This document shows positions 12,539 through 23,640 of a DNA stretch of 64,000 nt, piece by piece; position 1 is the stretch's first letter, and each line of letters begins with the position of its first letter. Source of the DNA: Thuidium tamariscinum (taxonomy: Eukaryota > Streptophyta > Bryopsida > Hypnales > Thuidiaceae); NCBI GenBank assembly GCA_947034885.2, contig OX344751.2, positions 7,564,001-7,628,000 of the forward strand, given 5' to 3'. The translations under genes were made by a program, and so were the position numbers. The notes beneath the pieces were generated by a model. That model was not told the origin of the DNA. It made no database searches and saw only the letters and a program-made list of their open reading frames with translations.

Positions 12539-12879
12539 CATTTTAATGGTTGCAACTTCAAGGGCTTGTATGGTCTTCATCTAATGTTTGTTTTCAATCA
12601 AATTTGTTGAATTTTGTTATTTTGAAATCTAATTATTGTGGTCAAATTTTCATGTTAATCCAAATTGTTTTGAATGTTTGGGAGAAATTCAATGTTCATA
12701 ATCTAAACATTTTTGGATTATAAAGAACTTCAATTGTTTATTTCTTCAACTTATTTATTATGTCTTCTTCAACTTATTTTTTCTTCATTCAATGTCCATT
12801 TCAAAAAAAATTGGAAAAATTGGACACACTACTTTTTAATTTAGTATTTATTTCTTCTTTTTTTTAAATTCATAAAAGT

Positions 12880-13375
12880 TGTGCATACTAGTCTTGTTTG
12901 TGTGGCTAAAATTTCATATCAATCCAAGAAGTTATGAGTGATTGTGAAGCATTTTAGTAGGAAGTTTAGCCATATATATGTTTTTGCAACTATTTTTGGC
13001 ATTTCAAATTTAGTTTGCAAATATACAATGAGTTGATCAAATGATATTTCTTTCACTAATGTGTTTGTATGTTGGTTTTGAAGCACTTTATAGTTCATAG
13101 TTTGAAGTATTTTCATTTGAATAGGTTTAGAAATCAAATTTGACCTCCAAATGCATTTGTAGGGAAATTCTAGCATCCTTTTTCAACACTAAAACATTGT
13201 AATGTCTTGCAATCTAGCCAAATGACTTTAAATTTATTTATCATCATCCACAACAAGTACACTAGAAGATTGTATGGTTGAAATTTCTATAACTAGTGAC
13301 ATTTAGACCTGTAACTCTTCAAAAGCAATGATGTTTTTAAACTCCAAAAGGCCTTGGTCCTTTAGGGGTTAATGT
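12880..13375 (+). repeat. Dispersed repeat R1, copy 1
   Basis: Collinear with 43770-44272. Shared blocks include TTTGTGTGGCTAAAAT-like sequence, GAAGCATTTTAGTAG, CAACACTAAAACATT and the final block ending in AGGGGTTAA. There is no coding potential. It ends in the recurring TTAACCCC signature, here in reverse. It is probably an old non-autonomous element or a fragment of one. Confidence 0.75.
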
Positions 13376-16300
13376 GGTAGTACATTTGGCACTTATTTTG
13401 ATTTGAAAATAATTATATTTTGTCTCACATGTGTTGCACTAACTCTAGATGGATGTTACATTCTATTTTCAAGTTGAAGAATGGATGATTTCTATCCAAG
13501 TTTTTTTTGTATGTTATATCAACATCATTGTTAATTTCAAGTCATAATAACTTATTTTTATCTTAAAGTCAAAAGTCTCTCAGCACATTTCAAAAATATA
13601 ATGAGTGATACCTTATTAGTACTATATTCTATGCTAAAAAAATTCTTCTTTTCTGAAATTTTCAAATTTTTGAAACATACTTTGCATTTGATTTGAATTT
13701 CCTTTACTATTTTTTCAAAATTCTTATTAATTAAAAATTTTGACAAAAAAATCTTGAAATTTTATGACATATAAAAAGACAGTGACTTCATCTCTAAATA
13801 ATAAAATTACATATCTTACTTGTGAATAATAGAGATTTAGAAGATACATAGCAGAAGATTTTGAGATTTGATTACAAAGTCATTGGCTTTGTCCTTTAAG
13901 GGCTAATATGGTATTTATATACTTGGATAGACACCATAATTTAAGTGGTATAAAAGTAGTTCCACCATAGATAGAAACATGATTGTTGCAGGAAGGGAAC
14001 ACTTTTAGGCTCTATTGCATCAACATGAAAGGCTTTCCTATTTTGTTAGGCAACACTACAAGGGTCCATTCACACTCGCATCTACACCATTTTTAAGCTC
14101 TTTTCCACCTACACAAGAGCTCACATAATGACTCAAGCCTCTGACAATAGAATAATCATTCTCTTTCATGAAGTCATTGATAATGTTAAAGGAGTTCAAT
14201 AAGGCATTACTAAAGAGTGTCATGTGGATTGCATTGGAGCAACAATTCTAGTAGAAGGGGAGGCAAAACAACAACTTATTGCTAAGATCATTTTGTAAAA
14301 TGATTTTCATATTCTTTTGTGTGTTGATGTAGTGGAGTAATTCTAAGTATAACTTGATTGAATATATATAACCAAATATGTTTGAATGAAAATGAACTTT
14401 ATAGTCTCTTCAATAGTCAAGTACAAACTCTTACTTTGAAATTACATTAAAAAATTCATCATATACTATAATAACTTTTGAATTTTAAGATTTCTCTAAA
14501 AATTTATATATCTTTTCCAAATCACCTTCTTCACATTTATTAGAATGCATAAACTTTAAATAATCAAATCATTCACTACATGAACATAGGCCCCATATCC
14601 ACTAGGCATACATTTTCTAATTATAGAATTGTACATAATGTTGGTTCATACCACAATATTGTTCAATATAATATACACTCATAGCATTCATTGAATTTTT
14701 TTTATTGTATAGTAATTAAAAAATTTTGTATCACAAATTTTAAAATTTTAACTTAAAGAAAGTACGCAACTTCATCTTTGAAAAAATTAGTACAAAAAAT
14801 TGTCATTTATTTGCACTCATAATATGGAAGCATTCAAAGTCAAAAAATATGGTCAATTTGAATTGACTCCCTCATTCCTTCAACCAAAGTTGCCCATTAT
14901 TTTGTATACAATTAAATTTGTACTTCTTCATTTTTTCTAGATAACATGGGGCTTCTAATTCCAAATATAAATTTCAAATTTCGAAATTTTATCATGAGTG
15001 GCAAGTAAAACGTTCTAAACCACATACAAAAGAAGGATACGATTTACCCTTACCACAAATATGAAATTCAATTTTTGTGTTGATAAACCTATCTTTTAAG
15101 GGTTAAAATTCAATGAAAAAAAGTTATGGAATTGACTTCATTTTTTTGGAATATATCATGGGGAGGAGGAAAAAATGTTCTAAACAAATCAACAATGACA
15201 TGTAAATATTCTTGACAAGTTACTTTTATTCATTGTAACTAATATGTCTTGTGCTACAATATCATAAAACAAAATCAAAGTAATTTTCTAATTTTTAATT
15301 TATAAAACTTCAAAATCCAATATCTTTTTTGCCTTGAGTTAGAACGCCACAATACAAAGACAATGCATCCCTTGTTGTAGAACACTTTCCAACTTAGTAC
15401 CAAGAATACAGTTGAAAAACACATCATCCTAGAGATCTCATTATAACAAACAAAACAATATAATTCAACATGTACTATTGTACCCTAAAATGTTTCCAAA
15501 ATGCTATAGCTAAAATTAAAATAAAAGTAATTTTTTCAATTTTTCAATTCAATAAACTTTGAAATTGAATAACTTTTACATTGTAGGTGTAAATGTCACA
15601 TAACAAAGTTCATATATCCCTCCTTGCAAAGAACTTTCTAATGATACCAAAAATGCACTTGGGAATGTATTGTCTAGAAGAGTTCACTATAATAAAAATA
15701 AAAAAACAAAAAAAACTCATTCAATGTGTAGATTAGTGTGCCTTGTGTCATTGTCATGGCCGAAATAAGGTAAGGATTTTTTTTTAAAATTAATTAAAAA
15801 AAACTTCAAAACTTCAAAATCTTTTTTTCTAATTAGTCAAAATGCAATGAAACAAAACTAGAGAATGCATGGTTTCAAATATCTCACCATGACAAACAAA
15901 ACAAAAGAAACAACCTTAGCCATTTAAAGCATAAAAGAATAGTGTGCACTATACCTTGGCCCAAAGTCAAAATAAAAATAAAGTAATTTTATAATTTGAT
16001 GATTTGATAAAAATTAAAATACAATAAATTTCACACTATAGGTCCAAATGTCACAAAATAAAGCCTAAATACCCCTATTTGCAAAGAGCTTTTCAAAACT
16101 ACCAAAAACTCGACCAAATATGCATGGTTATAAACATCTCACTCTATCAAACAAAGTAACTCATTTTGAGGTATAAATTTTGGAAGTGATTTTGTACTTC
16201 TAATTTAGTGTAATTGCCTAGGAATTAAATCCTACAAGGACATTGTGGACCAAAGTGATTCCATAGATGACTTCATTGTTAAATATAGGTTGAAAGAAAA

Positions 16301-16520
16301 TGCACCTATTAGTTCAATAATCAAAGAATTTATTAGATGGGATTTGAGGGCAATGGGAGACGATGAGTTTTTTGAGTCATTAGAGGGGAATTGAGGGCAA
16401 TGGAAGACTGTTTCACGGTTGTTCCCTAGTCCTTTCCCTATGCTATCCAGATATTGCAAATCATCCCTATTGTCTAAATTTTTTGGATTTTTGAAAGAAA
16501 AAAATTTTTATTTAGTTTTT
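13376..16520. other. AT-rich intergenic DNA
   Basis: No gene is supported. It holds degenerate dispersed repeats with signature-like motifs near 13891 and 15091, and alternating tracts such as TCAAAATCTTTTTT. Short chance frames only. Confidence 0.5.
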
Positions 16521-16523
16521 TTT

Positions 16524-16688
16524 TGGCGTAGCACTCTCTCAACAATGTCAGACTGTTGATGTAGCACATTCCCATAGTTTGGGAACTCAAAATAACTCGC
16601 AGGCTTCCAATGCCCTCAAATCTCTTCTAATGCCCTAGATTATGGAAATGTGCTACATCAACAATTAAACGTGGTTGAGAGAGTGCCA
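16524..16688. mobile_element. Foldback MITE with ~50-bp arms
   Basis: The left arm contains CACTCTCTCAAC and GTTGATGTAGCACATT, and the right arm contains their reverse complements in mirrored order, ending GTTGAGAGAGTGCCA. The central loop is about 70 bp. There is no coding capacity. A related right-arm sequence lies near 63168-63212. Confidence 0.8.
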
Positions 16689-16771
16689 TGTTAGAAAATT
16701 AAAATTTAAAAAAAAATTAAATTTTAAAAAATTGGAAAAAATTATTTTTCAAATTTGGTTATAAGTTTCTT

Positions 16772-17345
16772 AACCCCTAAAAGCCCAAGGGGTTAGGACA
16801 AAACACAAATGTGCTATAAAATATAAGAATTACAACTTTTCTGAAGTTAGTATCAAAGAAGATAATGTAAAGCACAACAAGTAGAAAGTATCCATACAGT
16901 CAAAGTAAAAAAAATGTTTTTAGATTATTTTTAAATGAATTTTGAAGATATAACTTCAAAAATTCACCAAAAATACAATTTCTATTTTTAGGATTTGAAA
17001 TTTTTTTTGATTGGTCAAAATTGTGTTTTTTATTGATTTACAGAAAAATGCAAAATATTCAACCTCTAAAAGCCCAAGGGATTAAGACAAAATACAAATG
17101 TGTTATAAAATATAAGCTTTACAACTTTTTTGAAGTTAGCATCAAAGAAGATAATGTAAAGCACAAAAAGTAGAAAGTATACATATGATCAAAATTTTAA
17201 AAATATTTATAGATTCTCTTCAAATGAATTTTGAAGATATAACTTCAAAAATTCACCAAAAATACAATTTCTATTTTTATGATTTGAAATTTTTTTTGAT
17301 TGGTCAAAATTATGGCTTTTATTGACTTGTAAGAAAATAAAAAGT
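16772..17345 (+). repeat. ~289-bp unit in tandem, two copies
   Basis: Units start at 16772 and 17061. Each begins with an AACC(C/T)CTAAAAGCCCAAGGG signature and runs collinearly, sharing for example AAAGAAGATAATGTAAAGCA and TGAAGATATAACTTCAAAAA. The first unit starts inside TAACCCC-(11 bases)-GGGGTTA, an inverted repeat. Confidence 0.9.
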
Positions 17346-18420
17346 ATTTACTAATGAGAGCATCAGTAATTCCCCCAAATAGTAAGTTTTTCAACACTAA
17401 GCAATTTTAGACACTTTGTACTATTTCTCCTTTTTTTTGCTATAACTTTTGTTTGATTGTATTGATCTTAGTTTTGAATATCAATGTTGAAAGAAAACCC
17501 AATTTTTTCAAAACTGAAAAAAAAAATATTTGAAAAAAGTTTTTTGTTTGCTCGAAAATTCTGCCCGAAGTTAGGCAGCGACCAGAAAATGGTCGCTTGA
17601 GCGCTTAGGGGTTAACACCTTTTAGAATTTTTGGAATTTTTAGAATTTATTTCAAAAATTCAAAAATTCAGCCAACAGTGGGGCTGGTTTGTAGTTTTTT
17701 GATGATTCAAAGAACGGGCTTTTCTTACCCTCAAATCCCTTCTAATGTTGATGATTATTTTTGACATGAGCAATAAATGATGCAAATAGTATCCTACACC
17801 TTAGGTGTTGAATAACGCCTTTGAGCTATACGACTATATTGTTGATTTAGCAAGATGAAGCTACCTATAACCAATCAAATAAGTATTTCTAGACAAAATC
17901 TAGTGTACATCAAAGCAAAAAAAAATTCAAAGGTGCAATGATTGAAATGATGGGGATTGCAAAAATTTGGGTAATTTTATCGCTTGAATTGAAATTATTA
18001 AAAATTTGAAAGGCAAAAAGTGCTCTAGATCCATAGCCAATCTCTAAACTCTTCTAATATTGATTGATGAAGAACTACTTTTGCATTCATTGCTTCTTAC
18101 TTTCTTACTCCCTATTTTGGGACATGTGTTATAAAGTTAGTAGTCCCAACTTTGAACATTAAAAAAAATTACATGTCAGCATTGGTTGGAAATAGGTCAA
18201 TCTATAATTTGGCTATGGTATGAGACGAATGGTAGAGGTACCTATTATTGACACCTCCTCCATTAACAACAAATAGAGTACCCTATGTCAAAGGAGATTT
18301 CCATTTTTTCTTTGGAATGTGTATCTTTATACTTTTCCAATATTTGGATCAAGAAGTTAATGATACATAAGTGAGCATAAATGTAGGAAATAATTATTGG
18401 GAAAGTATAAGAAAAAGGAG
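17346..18420. other. AT-rich intergenic DNA
   Basis: No gene is supported. At 17579-17615 a GCGACC/GGTCGC hairpin precedes TTAGGGGTTAA. At 17364 the sequence GAGAGCATCAGTAATTCCCCC resembles a MITE end. At about 18040-18140 there is a diverged reverse copy of the 46.5-kb TIR family. Confidence 0.45.
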
Positions 18421-18422
18421 TG

Positions 18423-18586
18423 TTTTAAGTATAGTCCTAGTAGTATAGTCTATTAAGTAATGACTTTTAAATAAGTTTTTTAGTAAAATTTTACTGAAAA
18501 GACTTTATTTTTAGTAAAATTTTACTAAAAACCTTACTTAAAAGTCACTACTTAAAAGACTATACTACTAAAACTATACTTAAAAT
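18423..18586. mobile_element. Foldback MITE, nearly complete palindrome
   Basis: The left arm TTTTAAGTATAG through ACTTTTAAATAAG is mirrored by the right arm CTTACTTAAAAGTCACTAC through CTATACTTAAAA. The centre itself has two TAGTAAAATTTTACT palindromes. About 160 bp, no coding capacity. Confidence 0.85.
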
Positions 18587-18599
18587 AACCCTTTATCTT

Positions 18600-19225
18600 A
18601 TAGTGGTATTCTTAAATGATTGAAATTGGATAATTTTAAATGTTGGTTGTAGGTCAAGCCCAACTATTGCCTTCCAAAATTCATGGTAGTTTCAATTCAA
18701 GAGATAAAATTACCAAATTTTTTGCAATCCCAATTATGTTTGTCAATGCATCTCTGAAAATATTTGCTTTGCTTTGCACTATGCTAGATTATATCCAAAT
18801 GTGCTTATTTTATCGGTTATGGGTATTTCTACCATAATTCACTTTATTTGATTGTACATAGGAGGCAGTCCATTCTTGATTTGTCCCCCATTCAAGCAAT
18901 GTAGAATACTATCCTTTTGGACAATAAAGATTAATAATAATTAATTATTACATAATTCCCAATATAGTTATGGCACATTATGATTGGCTACAAGCATCTC
19001 AATATTGCAATTGGCACTTAGTCAAAATTGAGAAGACCTATATAACAAAAGTGGGATGAATTTAATCTTCAACTAAAAATTCATAGTAATTTTATTTTTG
19101 AGAAGTTAAAATTTTTAAAAAATTGAAATTCTTTTCAAACCTATTTGTGTATATAGAAAAATTTTCCCCCAAATATACCCACACTCTAAATACGCTCAAT
19201 TGCTTAAATGGTTGGAAATGGGTTG
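18600..19225 (+). repeat. Degenerate copies of 35-kb and 46.5-kb TIR families
   Basis: 18660-18800 matches 8740-8850 (AAAATATTTGCTT and CTTTGCACTA blocks). 18960-19215 matches 34990-35280, sharing GTGGCACATTA-like, GAAGACCTATAT-like, AAAATTCATAGTAATT and AATTGCTTAA blocks. It lies directly upstream of the BADC-like gene. Confidence 0.6.
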
Positions 19226-19231
19226 CTTTCC

Positions 19232-19360
19232 TAAGAGGAGCCACACGACCAAGCAACACTATAAATGTTCTGGACCATTGATCATCTTTTGACAAAGAAG
19301 ATCAATGGCCAAGAACAATTAATGGTGTTGCTTTGCCGTGTGGCTGTGGGGATGCTCTTA
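19232..19360. mobile_element. Foldback MITE / hairpin upstream of the BADC-like gene
   Basis: The ends are TAAGAG and CTCTTA. Inside, GCCACACGACCAAGCAACAC at 19240 is mirrored by GTGTTGCTTTGCCGTGTGGC at 19325-19344, and GATCAT is mirrored across a short centre by AGATC. The arms run about 50 bp. The right end read in reverse begins TAAGAGCATCCCCA, like GAGCATC-type MITE ends of plants. It lies about 255 bp before the start codon of the next gene. Confidence 0.8.
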
Positions 19361-19400
19361 AAATGAACTTACCCCAAATCACTGTACATGTGGCTGCGGA

Positions 19401-19586
19401 ATGGCCGAGGTGCGTTCATCCAAAACCCGACTGAGCCTGCTGTTCTTCATTCATCCGTCGACTATTCCGAGGTTCGCTGAGTTCTCTCCCATTTCGATCG
19501 GCGGAACCGTGAGCTCATCAATGTTCTGCGCAACTACCAACAGTGTCAGGTCATTCAAGATCGGCATCGAAGAATTTTTTGCTTAG
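19401..19586 (+). promoter_or_regulatory. 61-codon upstream ORF of the BADC-like gene
   Basis: An ATG-initiated frame of 61 residues ends 28 bases before the BADC-like ATG, in DNA of genic composition. It has no recognisable domain and does not join in phase to the main frame without a hypothetical splice. It may be a regulatory uORF if transcription starts before 19401, or simply promoter sequence. Confidence 0.35.
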
Positions 19587-19614
19587 GTAGTTGATTCGGG
19601 GATTGATCGCAGCG

Positions 19615-22072
19615 ATGGCGCTCTCCGCGGGACGCTTTGTCGTGGTGGGAAGCGGGAGTTCGGGATTCGCGGGCAGTGAGAAACAGGGGAATGTGCTGTG
19701 CGTTTCTAATGTGCAATGTCCAATACGGATCGCTTCTGCCCCTCGATGTAGCTCGTCTCGCTTGGTTGCGAAACACCAGCTTCAGGCGATCTCCACGAAT
19801 TCCCACGGTGAGAGTTTCTTCTTTTGTCTTTTCGTTTCTGTCTGAATAGGGTCTTCGGTGGAGGGTCGCCGGAGTAATAGATTTTAGCATGTGGGGGTTT
19901 CGCAGTTTTGGAATTGGAACAAGAGCGCGAGGCGCTGGAGTCTCTGCCTGAATCAGAGGTGGCGAATGTTGCTGAGGAAGAAGACCCAACTCCCTCGGGT
20001 CCTAGCATTCATGAGGTAGGGCGTCGTTGCCACTCTAGTGGTCATTGTTTGATCATTTTTTATTGTGGTGTATTCGTTGCAGATTTATGAACTTGCTCAT
20101 GATTCTTGAACCATTTTTCTTGTAGAAGGTGTTGACTCAATCACCGATAGTTTTAAGTCGGTTTGACTCAATTTTGAATTTGCTTCGCCATTTGCAATTA
20201 GGGTGTGCGATCAATGGCATGTTTACTACATGTGGCGTGCATTTTTGGAGAATATTTGATATTTTTCTGTTGTTTGCAGATCCACAACTTGCTTATGCAA
20301 GTCTGCGATGAGACTTCCAGCATTGCTGAAGTGGAACTGAAGGTACGCTCTCCACTTTCATTGGTTTCGAACATGATGGATTGAATGGGTCCGACCAGGG
20401 CCATTATGACTTGCTCATGATCGCTCACATGGATGTTAGGGTAGAAGGTGCTTGAACCATCATTTTGAGCTCTTTGGCCCACTTTCTTTGCTCAAGTAAT
20501 TGTGAATTGCATTTTCTGGCAAAGACAAGATTAAATGACAGCATTCACCTTATGAAATTAGTTGTGATTTTTTGAAGTGAGAAGCGAGTTGCTACCTATT
20601 CGTGTTCACTACTGTATGGGGCAAAACCCCAAGTCCCTCTATGTTCTTAAAACGAAGTTATCAGTGGTATTGATTGGTGACAGATGGGGACCTTCAGTCT
20701 GCGAGTGAGGAGAGAATTTGGCAAAGCAACAATGCCAGTGGCACAAGGATCTCCAGTGCTGGGTAAGGCTACGGTTGTTAATACTCCTGCTACTAATTCT
20801 TCTCCGTCTGCTCCAAGCAAATCCACCAAGCGTGCTAAGACTAATCCCTCCAAAGCAGACGCCGATGGAGGCTTACTCTTCGTAGCCTCTCCAAAGGTGA
20901 CACTAGCCAAGCCTTTACCTTATCGCTTGTCTCGTCTTGTCCTCTGATATACTTTTCTTCAGAGACCGTGAAGTTGTTCATAGCTGTTTTTATCACTGTT
21001 GTCTGGCTTGAGGAAGGATGCTTCTTGAGGGAAATGACAGATTATGATTGTGTATGATCTGTGATGTTCCATGAATCGGGACACTGAGAGTAAATTTTGG
21101 GGGTTCCAGGTGGGTATGTTCAGGCAAGGAAGAACTGTGAAGGGGAAGAGTGGTCCCCCTCTTTGTGTGGAGGTAATACATTTCCACATAGTTTATCTAT
21201 AGATTGTGTCTGAAAATCAGCAGGAGAGAATTGTTTCTGGTTTTTTTCTTGAGCTTTAGAGATCTCTTCTCTGGTAGTAGTTCTAGTGTTTAGCATGCCT
21301 ATCCCATGAAATTTTTGCAACTGTTTACGATGGATATAGAGTGCCAGTCTATTTTCAGCCTTCAAGATACTCGAGAGGAGCTGAATATGGAGCTCAGAAA
21401 ATAGGCCAGGATACTCACTTGACTTTTATGCTGGACTCTACTACAGGGTCAAGTAGTGAAGAAGGGGCAAGTCGTTTGCTACTTGGAGCAGCTTGGCACG
21501 CAGCAACCTGTAGAGGTAAATATCCGTCTCCTTATAGCTGCATCGATTCCTGGGATAGCTCGTGATTTTTATTTATAATGTTGCATTTTTTATTTCATTA
21601 CTGTGAGTCAACTACTGCACTAGATATATGGCAACTAAATGTACTAAGAAGTATGTCATGGGGTTGGATAGGGTTTTGTGGAACCTATTACCTCTACAGC
21701 ATGTGTACACGAACAGTTGGACAAAGACAGCATTCCTAATTTGTAACGTGTACGTGTGAATACACCAAGGGGACTACAATATGTGTAAAGTTTGTGAACT
21801 CATTTTGATTGTCCTCTCCTACAGGCTGATATTGGTGGCGAAGTTGAGGAATTTTTTTTCAAGGATGGAGGTTTGTGCTTTTTATTCTATTCTCCTGAAT
21901 TTCCTTGTGTATGTTGGATCTTTATCTGATGAGATTTATACATGAATTGTGTGACTTTTTTTATCAACTCTCATATGGTCTTGCCAGAGGGTTCCCGACT
22001 GACTCTTCATTCTTTTTTTTGTCTGCAGAGACCGTTGGTTATGGAGATCGGTTAATTGCCATCAGGCCATGA
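19615..22072 (+). CDS. BADC-like plastid biotin/lipoyl-attachment-domain protein
   Basis: BADC proteins resemble the biotin carboxyl carrier subunit of plastid heteromeric acetyl-CoA carboxylase but are not biotinylated, and they dampen the enzyme. Exons 19615-19807, 19906-20015, 20280-20342, 20684-20896, 21110-21172, 21447-21515, 21825-21870 and 22029-22072 join in phase to 266 residues. Residues 1-60 are serine/alanine/arginine-rich, as in a chloroplast transit peptide. Residues 102-125 (IHNLLMQV...AEVELK) match the helical segment before the carrier domain, followed by a Ser/Pro/Ala linker, then the lipoyl-type domain at about 182-266, ending in GYGDRLIAIRP. Where BCCP has E-A-M-K this protein has E228-Q-L-G231, so the biotinylated lysine is absent. 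That absence is what separates BADC from BCCP. The start is the first ATG after an in-frame stop. Family assignment is strong; the inhibitory role is by family. Confidence 0.9.
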
Positions 22073-23400
22073 TTCCTGGAATTGTTAAAATCGTGCACAA
22101 TGTCATTCTTAGCTGGATTTTTTTTTTTCCATGAGGATTCAATAACGGCGAAGTCTAATCAGAAGGAACTGAATGCTCGTGGTTGTAGGCAGATGCTAAA
22201 ATGACACTACAGGACTTACCAGTTTTGGCAAGTACCCTATCATCTCTTATATACATATCTGTGTATACGTGATCAGTTATGGTCATTACTTTGGTCTGAT
22301 GAACAGCTGCTGTTAGTTTGTTCGAGAACCAGAGAATGACAGCTTGTGCCCCACAGCTTCGGGCATCGAGAAGTTATTAACTTTATCCACCTCTGCAATG
22401 TTTTGAACAAGTTTGGTATTTCATCCTCGTTTAACCTTCAGAAGTATGTTCTGGGACTTTCAGAATTGTGGTTGAGTTTTATCTATATTTACTTAATTGT
22501 ATTTTGGTATCACAGTGTGTTCACAGTATTTCGGTGAACACGCTTCGAGCATGCCTTGGGTTATCCTAGTGCACTGTACTTCAAGAACCAGTCACGCAGG
22601 CGTACAGAACTTGATTCTTTGATGGCAGGTTTGCACCTCCAGATCTCTATAATTGCACCCTGATTGCGCTGTCCCATTACAGTATATCTTGAAAATCTCT
22701 CATGGTGTGTACAAATCTAATTGGTAACTCAACTTGTGAACGCATGCGGGAACCCAATCAACTCATGTAAGAGTATTTTGAACGCCCTTTCGTCCTCCTG
22801 AAACCGGTGCAATTAGAGAAGTTCAACGCAAGCCTTCAGGATCTCAGAGATTACTTGACCAGAAATTCATGAAGCAGAGATCAAGTCAGAACTCGTTGAA
22901 AGTTACACCCGTGATGTTACTCAGAGATAAGCTTATTGCCAATACGAAGGTAAGAGAATTCAATTGGGCTGAAGTACACGAATATGATATCCCACCAATG
23001 TAAGGCTGTAACCACACCTAAAATCAACCACTCCTATAAACTAACTCCTACTTTGGAAGGGAAATTGAACATGGAGGATACCCAAAATGGTAAGTATTTG
23101 AAGGACATGTGTAAGGTGCAATTTGGGGTCATTTTGGGTAGTGAGTAGTTTTCTATGTAGTGTAGTAGTAGTGTCCTTACAATTGGTTGATTTTGCTTAC
23201 ACTTTTTTTTGTTTTGATTTCTTCTTTATGACATGTTTTGATACTACTAGTGTCTTTTCTTAATGAATGTTGAATGAATTTGAGCATCACCTACATTACA
23301 CTTTTAGCCTCCTACACCTTAAATTTTTGAAAATTTATAATTGATTCACAATGCTTCCAAAAATTATGGAACCACTTGGATTTTGATTTACAATCCTTCA
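22073..23400 (+). other. 3' flank of the BADC-like gene and intergenic DNA
   Basis: Mixed composition to about 22990 suggests 3' UTR or remnants of transcribed DNA, then AT-rich. No domain-bearing frame is seen; an open frame at 22346-22537 is hydrophobic and unremarkable. Confidence 0.4.
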
Positions 23401-23410
23401 TTGGTAACAC

Positions 23411-23640
23411 TGCTAGTATGTGAGCATGAAAATGTGAGCATGTAAGTCTTGAGTAAATATATAAGTAGATGTCCTACAACCATTGAAGGTGCTTGCAATA
23501 TAAACACCAATAATATAGGTGTTTATAATATAGTTGCACTATAATTATAAAAAGTTTTTATAATTAATATAGACACTTATATTATAGGTATGTAGGTTTC
23601 TAAATTCATCAGCTTATACTCTTAGGCTCTCATATTAGCA
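23411..23640 (+). mobile_element. 230-bp MITE family B, copy 1
   Basis: Starts TGCTAGTATGTGAGC and ends GCTCTCATATTAGCA, imperfect 15-bp terminal inverted repeats. The interior has TATAATATAGGTGTTTATA-type repeats. Same family as 29931-30172 and, inverted, 61894-62118. Confidence 0.85.
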
